This document shows, in pieces, positions 1-6,932 of a stretch of DNA of 26,235 bases; the stretch's first letter is position 1, and every line of letters starts with the position of its first letter. This stretch comes from Cloacimonetes bacterium SCGC AAA252-N17. Lineage in GTDB: Bacteria; Cloacimonadota; Cloacimonadia; JGIOTU-2. The notes beneath the pieces were generated by a model, which made no database searches, was not told the DNA's origin, and saw nothing but the letters and a program-made list of their open reading frames with translations. Made by a program: the position numbers and the translations under genes. The stretch covers positions 1-26,235 of the forward strand of contig ASNI01000019.1 in assembly GCA_000404785.1 (NCBI GenBank). The letters run 5' to 3'.

Positions 1-38
1 ATGCCTATTTTATGTTCGAAATCTCTTTTTATTTGTTC

Positions 39-104
39 ACCCCGTTAGATATTCATCTTGTTTGATTTTTCACTATTGTCCACTGAAAAATTATCTAACG
101 GGGT
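39..104. repeat. 13-bp inverted repeat
   Basis: Arms at 39-51 and 92-104 are perfect complements (ACCCCGTTAGATA / TATCTAACGGGGT) around a 40-nt AT-rich loop. The stretch 1-255 has no gene. This could be a transcript-end structure or a small mobile repeat; no U-tract follows it, so it is not a convincing terminator. Confidence 0.6.
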
Positions 105-130
105 AAATTTGTCATTTGAAATTTCATTAG

Positions 131-146
131 TCCCGATGCATCGGGA
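131..146. repeat. 16-bp perfect palindrome
   Basis: TCCCGATGCATCGGGA is fully self-complementary. Related TCCCGA/TCGGGA hairpins occur at 14064-14085 and 25507-25522, always between genes, which suggests one dispersed repeat family. Confidence 0.6.
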
Positions 147-174
147 GTAATTAGTTATTCGGGTTTCACGTGAA

Positions 175-216
175 TGGAAATTACTTAAAAAAATCATATA
201 AAACCTTTTATAATAT
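175..216 (+). repeat. Dispersed intergenic repeat, copy 1
   Basis: The 42-bp stretch starts TGGAAATTACTTAA and ends CCTTTTATAATAT. It recurs in the same orientation at 25435-25474 with only a few changes. Both copies are intergenic and AT-rich, with no coding potential. Confidence 0.55.
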
Positions 217-255
217 CTACTGCTAAACTTGATTTATATCTATATTATTAATATA

Positions 256-1257
256 TTATTGTTGCTTTTTAATAAAATCTATTTCTTCTTTTGCAAATTT
301 CCCGAGTTGGGGATTGTTCACAATAAGTTCAAATTCTGAAATTGCCTTATCCCATTGCTCTTCCTCACGATATATCTTACCCATATAGTAATGTACCTGA
401 GGATTATTCTGATCTATGCTCAGTACATCCCGCAGGTATTGTTTGGCTTTTTGATAATTTCCCTGATCATAATAGAGATGCCCCACGGTGAAAGCGATAT
501 CCTTATCATTTTTAAGCGCAAGAGAATTTTCAAAAGCAAGTATCGCTTTATCGATCTGTCCCATATTTTGGTAGAAAATACCTAGGTTTTTATATACTTT
601 TCTTAGAATGTAATCAGCCGGTTCAGTGGCGATATAATCCTCGTATGCCTGTATCGCTTTGGGGGTTTCACCTGTCTTATGATAGAAGAGGGCGATCTTT
701 TCCAGAAATTCAACTTTTTTCGGATCGAGCTCAAAGGCATCGGTATAATATATAATCGCATTTGGAAGGTCATTATTATCCTCATATATTGAGGCAATTT
801 TTTTACTTATTTTGTATCTATCATAGTTTTCATCATAATCAAGAAGAACCTGAAGCTCCTGATCATCATCTCCCATTGCATCATAGATCGAGCTTAGAGA
901 AATCACGATTTGATAATTGTCCGGCTCATATTGCTGACGAAGCTCATAATACTCAATTGCCTTTGGATATTGCTTTGTCATATAATACAGAACCGAAAGG
1001 TTCTTATATAATTCGCGAATGCGGTCGGTTTTTGGATTGGCTTCAGTATCGATCTTTTTGTATAGATCAAGAGACGTTACAAACTTATCTGTCGCGCCCT
1101 GATAATCTTTTTGAGTGTAGAGTTCGACACCTTCATTGTAGGCGGTTCCTGCATCATATTCTATTTGCTGGATATCTCTGTCTGTCATTTCCTGCGCAAA
1201 AAGAACTCCAGTTATTGCACAAGCTACTAAAGCTGTGATATAAAGCTTTTTCAACAT
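256..1257 (-). CDS. Exported TPR-repeat protein
   Basis: A 333-residue protein with an N-terminal signal peptide (MLKKLYITALVACAITGVLF, cleavage near the AQ at residues 21-22), then about eight tetratricopeptide repeats running almost to the C-terminus. TPR-type helix pairs are visible, for example around the NAIIYYTDAFELDP, KAILAFENSLAL and QAKQYL-like segments. TPR arrays are protein-binding scaffolds; no catalytic domain is seen. The start at 1257 is chosen over an upstream in-frame ATG at 1434: AGGAG lies 9 nt before it, the signal peptide begins there, and the longer version would run into the recombinase gene. It lies 28 nt downstream of that recombinase on the same strand, so they are probably co-transcribed. 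The partner is unknown; periplasmic or outer-membrane assembly is plausible but inferred. Confidence 0.85.
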   Translation of the reverse strand: MLKKLYITALVACAITGVLFAQEMTDRDIQQIEYDAGTAYNEGVELYTQKDYQGATDKFVTSLDLYKKIDTEANPKTDRIRELYKNLSVLYYMTKQYPKAIEYYELRQQYEPDNYQIVISLSSIYDAMGDDDQELQVLLDYDENYDRYKISKKIASIYEDNNDLPNAIIYYTDAFELDPKKVEFLEKIALFYHKTGETPKAIQAYEDYIATEPADYILRKVYKNLGIFYQNMGQIDKAILAFENSLALKNDKDIAFTVGHLYYDQGNYQKAKQYLRDVLSIDQNNPQVHYYMGKIYREEEQWDKAISEFELIVNNPQLGKFAKEEIDFIKKQQ

Positions 1258-1285
1258 AGTCAGAACTCCTTTATGTTTTGTTTTT

Positions 1286-2200
1286 TCATGCTCTTGGATG
1301 ATAGAGGGAATGAACTTCTTTGAGATAATTCCTGTCAATATTTGTGTAAATTTGGGTGGTGCTGATGCTGCTGTGTCCCAGTAAAGTTTGCACGATCCTA
1401 AGATTCGCTCCGCCCTGCAGCAGATGAGTGGCAAAAGAATGTCGCAATGTATGTGGTGACACGTGACTCTTTATTCCTGCTTGATTAGCATATTTATTAA
1501 CTATCTTCCAGCAGCCCATTCTGCTGAGTTTATTTCCGAATCTATTGAGAAACAAAATATTGCTCTGCTTATATTTCAGGAGCTTTTGACGGGCATTATC
1601 AATATAGTTTTTACAATAGTTCAGTGCTGTTTGCGAGATCGGCACATAGCGCTCTTTTCTTCCTTTTCCAAATAATCTCACGATCTTCTCATCAAGATAA
1701 AGATCGCCGATACGCAAGTCTATCATCTCTGAAATGCGCGCTCCGGTTGAATAGAGAAATTCCAGGATTGCCCGATCGCGAGTGCCGTATTCGTCTGTTC
1801 TTTCCACTGCATTGATGAGTGTATCTACTTCCTCTATCGAGAGAACATCCGGCAAAGATGCTGAAACTTTAGGTGAAGGGAACCGCTCAAAAATTGGCTC
1901 AGAGATTAGCTCTTCTATGTATAAAAATTTGTAAAAATTCGCAAGCGAGCTTCGCTTACGGGCAACAGTTTTATCTGATGCACCGTGCTTGTAGAGAAAA
2001 TTCATAAAAGCGATCACATCATCGGAAATAATTTTTGTGAGATCATACCTGCTTTTTTCTTCTGCAAATTGCTTTATATCACGCTCATAGGCAAGAATTG
2101 AATTCTCACTTAAGCCCTTTTCAAACTGCAGGAAGAACTTGTATTTATTGATTAAGCTTATATCTTTTTGCGAAAATTCATGATCATTTCTCATATACAT
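1286..2200 (-). CDS. xerD: Tyrosine recombinase XerC/XerD
   Basis: 304 residues, the normal length for Xer recombinases, which resolve chromosome dimers at dif with FtsK. The N-terminal SAM-like core-binding domain covers about 18-105 (FLQFEKGLSENSILAYERDI) and the catalytic domain about 115-300. All active-site residues are visible: R155 (TGARISE), K179 (GKGRKER), H250 and R253 (SPHTLRHSFATHLL), H276 (LLGHSS) and nucleophile Y285 (TTQIYTN). Nothing suggests a phage integrase. XerC and XerD cannot be separated confidently from sequence alone, so the symbol is provisional. Another ATG two codons downstream of the chosen start is possible. Immediately upstream lies a fossil of a different tyrosine recombinase, on the opposite strand. 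Confidence 0.9.
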   Translation of the reverse strand: MYMRNDHEFSQKDISLINKYKFFLQFEKGLSENSILAYERDIKQFAEEKSRYDLTKIISDDVIAFMNFLYKHGASDKTVARKRSSLANFYKFLYIEELISEPIFERFPSPKVSASLPDVLSIEEVDTLINAVERTDEYGTRDRAILEFLYSTGARISEMIDLRIGDLYLDEKIVRLFGKGRKERYVPISQTALNYCKNYIDNARQKLLKYKQSNILFLNRFGNKLSRMGCWKIVNKYANQAGIKSHVSPHTLRHSFATHLLQGGANLRIVQTLLGHSSISTTQIYTNIDRNYLKEVHSLYHPRA

Positions 2201-2265
2201 AATTTCGTACTAAGTTTACATAATGTCAAGATTGGGGAAAATTTTCAGGGAAATATATTTTCTAT

Positions 2266-2454
2266 TTGACAAATAATGTTGGTTCACATCTTTTTGTCCT
2301 TAATAAGAATTTAAGATATGAATTATTTATGAAAAGAAAAAATAGAAGTCTCATTACTACAGAAATCTACACCCACATGTTCACAAAAAATCTTCAAAAT
2401 ATAATTTCGCTAGCTGATTATATTTTTTCAGATAAAGGAAAAATAAACGAATGA
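2266..2454 (+). pseudogene. C-terminal fossil of tyrosine recombinase/integron integrase
   Basis: The 62-residue frame opens at a TTG and reads like the last ~60 residues of the tyrosine recombinases common next to FCB-group integrons. SHLF...NLRY matches the usual THLL...NLRY helix, and TTEIYTHMFTKNLQNI matches the nucleophile helix and tail, with Y35 as the expected nucleophile. The H-x-x-R box, the LGH box and everything N-terminal are gone, so it cannot be active. The gene was oriented with the cassettes rather than against them, an arrangement known for some 'reverse' integrons. It is a remnant, not a small functional gene. Confidence 0.6.
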
Positions 2455-2461
2455 TTTATTC

Positions 2462-2521
2462 GCATATAACCCCAATATGGTATGCTAAACGTAATATGTC
2501 GTTTAGGAAGTAGTTGTGTGT
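2462..2521 (+). other. Candidate attI or short attC site
   Basis: Eight nt after the integrase-fossil stop come an RYYYAAC-like box (GCATATAAC, 2462-2470) and a GTT box (GTTGTGTGT, 2513-2521). An inner inverted repeat lies between them: CTAAACG at 2485-2491 and CGTTTAG at 2500-2506. The ~58-bp size and two-box layout resemble a short attC; the position next to the integrase end would also suit attI. Confidence 0.4.
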
Positions 2522-2571
2522 AATAAAGCGAACGAAATAGAATAAGACTAAACAATAATTTAAAAGGTAAT

Positions 2572-3647
2572 ATGATGAAAAAAAGCACTTTGATTTTTAC
2601 AATCTTAATCTTAATGACAAGTGGATTAATTTATGGACAAGATTTCCGTAAAACAACTTGGGGTATGACAAAAGCACAAGTTAAACAAACTGAAACGAGT
2701 GAAATTCTTAAAGAAACTGATGATGTTCTCGCCTATCGAGCAGAATTAGCAGGCTACGAAAGTTTTGTAATTTACATTTTTGCAGGCGATAAACTAACAA
2801 GAGCAAAATATTCAATCATTGAAAAACATTCAAACAAAAATGATTACATTTCTGATTTCAACTCGATTAAAGAATTGTTACAAAAAAAATATGGCACACC
2901 GAAAGAAGATGAAAAAGTATGGAAGAATGATTTATATAAAGATGATTATTCACAGTGGGGTTTTGCTGTAAGTCTTGGTCATTTGACTTATTATTCATCT
3001 TGGGAAACTGATAGAACAAGTGTTTTTTATGTGTTATCAGGTGAAAATTATGATTTAGAAACTGTTATAGAATATTCCAGTAAAGAATTGAGTGCAGTTG
3101 AAGACAAAATGAGAGATGACAAAGCATTATCTAATTTCTCTCAAACAGGATTTAGAACAAGTGACTGGGGTGCTTCAATTACAGTTGTAAAAACAAATGA
3201 AAAACTAAAAGTGATAGATGAAAATAGCACATTATTAGCATATGAAACAACAATTTCAAGTATCAAAACAATCATAGGTTATCTGTTTACAGAAGGAAAA
3301 TTAACAACAGGACGATATCTTGCAACAGAAGAACATTCAAATAAAAATGATTACATAAATGATTATAACACGTTAAAAGATTTATTGGAAAAGAAATACG
3401 GAAAACCCCAAAAAGATAAAAAATATGGAAAAATGACCTTTATCAAGATGATTATTCACAATGGGGATTTGCCGTGAGTTTAGGACATCTTTTATATTAT
3501 TCAACTTGGGAAACGGAAAAATCTGAAATTACAATTATGTTATCGGGTGAGAATTATAAAACACAATTAATGATTGAATATGAAAGTGTCGAACTAAAAG
3601 AATTTAAAGAAAAAGCAAACGAAAAGAAAAAACTCAATGACTTTTAG
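2572..3647 (+). pseudogene. Cassette 1: exported two-repeat protein, frameshifted
   Basis: A signal peptide (MMKKSTLIFTILILMTSGLI) precedes two tandem copies of a ~165-residue domain. Each copy opens with an FRxTxWG motif (DFRKTTWGM near residue 24, GFRTSDWGA near 193) and contains EHSNKNDYI and LLxKKYG motifs. The first frame stops at 3477, but the reading continues one frame over from a six-A run at 3418-3423. There it restores WKNDLY-DDYSQWGFAVSLGHL, matching the end of repeat 1, and runs to a TAG at 3645-3647. One missing A explains the break: either a real mutation or a homopolymer sequencing error. The domain function is unknown to me. It is the only gene of cassette 1 and begins 59 nt after the cassette boundary, behind a weak AAAAGG Shine-Dalgarno. 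Confidence 0.7.
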
Positions 3648-3658
3648 TAAGAATTACT

Positions 3659-3790
3659 ACACACAACAATGTATATAAAAAATTGCCGAAATAGCAGTAA
3701 AATAAAGCCTTGTAGCTCGCATCAACTTCATCGTAAATTGAAAGATTTGAGTTTCGAAATCGGCAACTTTTCATATACTGACCGTTATAT
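3659..3790 (+). other. attC-like site 1
   Basis: R'' box ACACACAAC at 3659-3667, R' box GTTATAT at 3784-3790. Inner arms 3671-3689 and 3760-3778 pair at 17 of 19 positions, forming a long imperfect hairpin. The R'' box is complementary to the first bases of cassette 1, not to the R' now next to it, as expected for an integrated cassette. Confidence 0.65.
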
Positions 3791-3811
3791 GCCAGCTTAA
3801 AAAAAACGACA

Positions 3812-4393
3812 ATGGAACTTAAAGATATTTTAATTTTAGTACTTGGACTTTTAGGTTGGTCTTGGGGAATAATTCAATTCATCATCGCTAGAAAGAATCA
3901 GAAAAAAGATAAAGCTCTTGAAAAAAGGTTTGAGGTTTATTCAGCATTCATGAATAAAGCAGATGAGATTAATCAAAATTTACGTACAGATCCTAAAATG
4001 ATTTATGGCGTTGCCTCTGAGTTTTTTGACAGGATTATTTCTGGAGATGAAATTGAAAGTAATCAAGCATTAATGGATTTTAATGCGAAAATTATTGAGT
4101 TTTCTAAACGATCTGTTCAACCTACAATGATTCTTAATCAAGAACTGAATAAATTAAAATTAGTTTGCAGTGATGACCTACTACCAAAAATTGATGAGTA
4201 TAAGAAAATTGCAAACGACTTTATGGATGAATTCTCTATCGTTCTCAATAAAATTTCCAATGAGAAAGATATTAATATCACGGCAAAAGAACTTGGAAAT
4301 ATCGGACATAGCGAAAGAAATGTAAAAATGCTTGATTTGTGGACCGACATAGAAAAAATGATGCGGAATGAAATTGGTTATTACAAAAATTGA
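3812..4393 (+). CDS. Cassette 2: small membrane-anchored hypothetical protein
   Basis: 193 residues. One N-terminal transmembrane helix (DILILVLGLLGWSWGIIQFI, about 4-25) is followed by a basic stretch (ARKNQKKDK) that should hold the rest in the cytoplasm. The remaining ~165 residues are charged and look mainly helical. I recognise no motif. It starts 28 nt after the cassette boundary and stops 15 nt before the trailing R'' box, so the cassette is almost entirely this gene. Single-gene cassettes encoding short membrane proteins are typical of environmental integrons. No good Shine-Dalgarno is visible before the ATG, so expression may depend on an upstream promoter, if it occurs at all. Confidence 0.75.
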   Translation: MELKDILILVLGLLGWSWGIIQFIIARKNQKKDKALEKRFEVYSAFMNKADEINQNLRTDPKMIYGVASEFFDRIISGDEIESNQALMDFNAKIIEFSKRSVQPTMILNQELNKLKLVCSDDLLPKIDEYKKIANDFMDEFSIVLNKISNEKDINITAKELGNIGHSERNVKMLDLWTDIEKMMRNEIGYYKN

Positions 4394-4401
4394 TAATATA
4401 A

Positions 4402-4542
4402 AAGCTGGCATATAACAGCACCTACCCGCAATTGCTTGCTTGACCGAAATTAAAAAACATAAATCGTAATTCTAAAATTAATAATTTAATATAACTTAGT
4501 CTTAGCATCGTCGTAACTGCTGGTAGCTGCATAACGTTAATC
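4402..4542 (+). other. attC-like site 2
   Basis: R'' box GCATATAAC at 4408-4416, preceded by AAGCTG, which extends the complementarity with the cassette 2 start to 15 bp. The R' candidate is GTTAATC from 4536. The inner arms CAGCACCTACCCGCAATT (from 4416) and AACTGCTGGTAGCTG (about 4515-4529) pair imperfectly. No matching partner for the next cassette (starting TTAATCCGCTAC) is found downstream, so the array is truncated here. Confidence 0.6.
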
Positions 4543-5109
4543 CGCTACAATCATGTAAGCCTGTCTATATTGGGATTAAAAAAAATTGTGGATATGCAAG
4601 GAATAAACACGAAAATATTGACACGTAAAACACTCAATCATAAAGATTTATTACGAATCAAAAAAAATACGAGGATGAGTATGTTTGAAAGATATTTATA
4701 AAAGTAGGAAAAATAGAATAAATACAAATTAATATATAATTTGCAATTTCTAAATTTAAGATCAATTATTTACTTAATTCACCTTATCATTAGATAAGGA
4801 TTTCTTTTCCTCTTGAGGTAAAATATTAACTAACACTTTTCCAATTTTTTTAGCAGATGCCTATTTGATAATAAATTCACAATTTCTGATTTTTAACTTC
4901 TCGTTATACCTTGGGATTATTTCTATTTTGGAAATTAGTAATCTGCCGAATTTTTTATAAAAAAACACATTATTCTTCAAAAATTATATTGAATGAGTTA
5001 TCAAAATTTTAAAAACAAAAAAGCAATAGCTTTCTTCATTCCATACTTTTTCTTGACTTATATTTTCATTGGAGTCTTTTTTTGGAAAAAATAATGATTG
5101 AAGGAAAAA
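4543..5109. other. Gene-free AT-rich stretch between integron and tubulin operon
   Basis: No intact reading frame on either strand. It contains one probable minus-strand fossil (4774-4983) and, at 5053-5058, a TTGACT that could be a -35 element for the downstream operon, although no convincing -10 follows. Confidence 0.5.
4774..4983 (-). pseudogene. Possible gene fossil with one in-frame stop
   Basis: On the minus strand a continuous frame reads KKFGRLLISKIEIIPRYNEK..., hits a single TAG at 4861-4863, and continues ASAKKIGKVLVNILPQEEKK to a TAA at 4774-4776. The composition is protein-like (amphipathic, charged C-terminus), unlike the surrounding AT-rich noise. I do not recognise the family. 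It could be chance. Confidence 0.25.
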
Positions 5110-6906
5110 ATGCAACAAATTAAGCTATTCATGGTTCTTTTCATTCTTGCATTACTATTTCCAATTTTACTTTTTTCTCAACAAGAGAAACTAGTTTTTG
5201 ATTATATCTTTTTACTAGATACATCAGGTTCAATGGTAGGACTTCCAGAAGGAAGTGGTAATCCTGTTATTTTCCCAAAGGTGAAAGAAGCGATAAGTGA
5301 GTTCTTTAATGATATCGAACCTGGTGCTAATATCTTCGTTTATCCATTTGATGAGGGAATTCATGATTCAAGGCGATTTGAGATAAAAAACAAAAGCGAT
5401 ATTGAAGCTGTGAAAAATTACCTTAATGAGTTGCCAGCCGAGGGTAGTTACACCTGGATTTATCGTTCTATGAAAGATGCAATCGATCGTATCATAAGTT
5501 TTAGAAAAGAAGGGCATGTGGTTATGATATTTCTCTATACTGATGGCCTGGATACTGACAATACAAATAAATTTGATATAAACGATATTTTAAAGTATTA
5601 TAAACTAAAAAGAGGGGGGAAGGATTGGCTTTATTATTGCACTCTGGGAGTCAAATTGCCCGATGACCAAAAAAGACATTTGGAAGAAATTGATAGAGTA
5701 AAAGTAGTTGAGGCAGATACTGGCAAAGTTCCACCACCACTTTTGATCGAAGTAAAGCTACCTGTTATGAATTATAAAAATTTGCTAAAAACAGGTAGAG
5801 GCATCAAAACACAATTATTCAACATTCATAACAGAGATATATTACCAGCAGATCTGAAGATAAGTATACAACCGGAGTTTCCCGCCCTTCCAACCATGGG
5901 AGTTTTTGCTGAGGTTGAACCGACATCATTTGCTCTCCGGGAAAAAGTCGACATTGAACTTTCGTTCGTGAATATTGAAAATCTAGAAAAAGAAAAAAGA
6001 TATAAGGGCACATATACTTTTATTACAAATAATGATTTGGTTTTTGTAGTTCCAGAGATAATAGATGTTGAATTCAGCTATGAGACTGAAAGGACTGTAA
6101 CAGTATCTTTAGCTAATGGAGAAAAATTTCCTATCAATTTCGGCAAATTGAATATACATAAAGAAAAAACTCCAGAAAAAGAAAAGATATTGATTTTAAA
6201 ATATAACACACAGGCTTTAGAAAAAGGAGGAAATTTAAGATTACATTGTACCCCATCGACGAATAATCCCTCTCTTCTAAGTTCTAACAATATTTCCATA
6301 AATAATGAAAAAAATGAGTATATAACAGTTTCACCCCCATTAACGAAAGTTCCATTCAAAGTAGTTGCCAATAAAGATTTAAAGTGCGGGAAATATAAAG
6401 GAACTTTAAATTTTGAAAGTGAGGATATGATAGTTATGGGCAAAGGCTTGAAAATGCAAAAAGAGGATGGTGTTAGTTGGTCATTTGTAATACCCAAAAA
6501 ACCAGTTCCATTCTATGTTTGGCTAATTATTTTAGCCATTATTATCATTGTGGCATTTTTAATAATTAGACAAAAAGTTAAACCCCCCGTTATTTCTGAT
6601 TTGAAACTGGATATTATAGAACCTGAGAGGAGCGAGATAGACCTCGCGGGAAAAACTGAGGTAAGATTTGGAAAAGATGGAGAATATTTCCAAGACGCTA
6701 ATGCAAGCTTTACAATTCGTGCAATAAAAGATGAGCATAGGGTTTTTGTAGTACTTGATGTAACTGATGGGGAAGTTCTTATAAAGAAATCCGGTGAGCG
6801 TAATGTAAGTACAATTTTTGGACAAGAAAAAATATTTGACGGTGACACAATAAAATTTGGAAATTATAAGGCAAGAGTTTCCAGTTTTTCCCTTATTAGG
6901 GAATAA
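5110..6906 (+). CDS. Exported, membrane-anchored VWA-domain protein with C-terminal FHA-like domain
   Basis: 598 residues. A signal peptide (1-23, hydrophobic to LLFSQ) leads straight into a von Willebrand A domain (about 28-210). Its MIDAS metal site is visible: DTSGSM at 37-42 and TDGLDT in MIFLYTDGLDT. A long beta-rich region (about 215-460) follows, then one transmembrane helix (about 465-487, VWLIILAIIIIVAFLI). The C-terminal ~105 residues carry FHA-like features: VRFGKDGE near the start, GDTIKFGNY near the end. The VWA domain would sit outside the inner membrane and the FHA-like part inside. I chose the ATG at 5110 (AAGGA, 5-nt spacer) over a TTG at 5098. First gene of a three-gene operon, 26 nt before the tubulin-like gene. 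The VWA call is solid; FHA is a moderate-confidence reading because the phosphothreonine-binding residues are not clear. Confidence 0.85.
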   Translation: MQQIKLFMVLFILALLFPILLFSQQEKLVFDYIFLLDTSGSMVGLPEGSGNPVIFPKVKEAISEFFNDIEPGANIFVYPFDEGIHDSRRFEIKNKSDIEAVKNYLNELPAEGSYTWIYRSMKDAIDRIISFRKEGHVVMIFLYTDGLDTDNTNKFDINDILKYYKLKRGGKDWLYYCTLGVKLPDDQKRHLEEIDRVKVVEADTGKVPPPLLIEVKLPVMNYKNLLKTGRGIKTQLFNIHNRDILPADLKISIQPEFPALPTMGVFAEVEPTSFALREKVDIELSFVNIENLEKEKRYKGTYTFITNNDLVFVVPEIIDVEFSYETERTVTVSLANGEKFPINFGKLNIHKEKTPEKEKILILKYNTQALEKGGNLRLHCTPSTNNPSLLSSNNISINNEKNEYITVSPPLTKVPFKVVANKDLKCGKYKGTLNFESEDMIVMGKGLKMQKEDGVSWSFVIPKKPVPFYVWLIILAIIIIVAFLIIRQKVKPPVISDLKLDIIEPERSEIDLAGKTEVRFGKDGEYFQDANASFTIRAIKDEHRVFVVLDVTDGEVLIKKSGERNVSTIFGQEKIFDGDTIKFGNYKARVSSFSLIRE

Positions 6907-6932
6907 TTTAATAAAAAAACCAGGAGGATATA

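Larger units (their letters stand above)
2266..4542 (+). mobile_element. Decayed integron / cassette array
   Basis: The unit holds a recombinase C-terminal fossil, an att-like site, and two single-gene cassettes. Cassette 1 opens with GTTGTGTGTA at 2513 and its trailing site opens with the complement ACACACAAC at 3659-3667. Cassette 2 opens with GTTATATGCCAGCTT at 3784 and its trailing site opens with AAGCTGGCATATAAC, ending at 4416. Integron cassettes show exactly this self-complementarity, because R'' of attC pairs with the R' that the cassette reconstitutes when circular. Both trailing sites are 125-140-bp imperfect palindromes, within the attC size range. The cassettes are more AT-rich than the housekeeping genes. 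No functional integrase remains here, so the array is either immobile or depends on an integrase elsewhere. Confidence 0.65.

Noticed and set aside
762..1238. Plus-strand frame of 158 residues opposite the TPR gene
   Set aside because: The TPR periodicity and signal peptide on the other strand are decisive; this is a shadow.
1286..2200. The intact Xer recombinase as the integron's own integrase
   Set aside because: It lacks any IntI-specific insertion, has normal Xer length, and is co-directional with the TPR gene rather than linked to the att sites; the fossil at 2266 is a better candidate.
6078..6497. Minus-strand frame of 139 residues inside the VWA gene
   Set aside because: Antisense to a clearly coding region, with no start signal and no recognisable domain.
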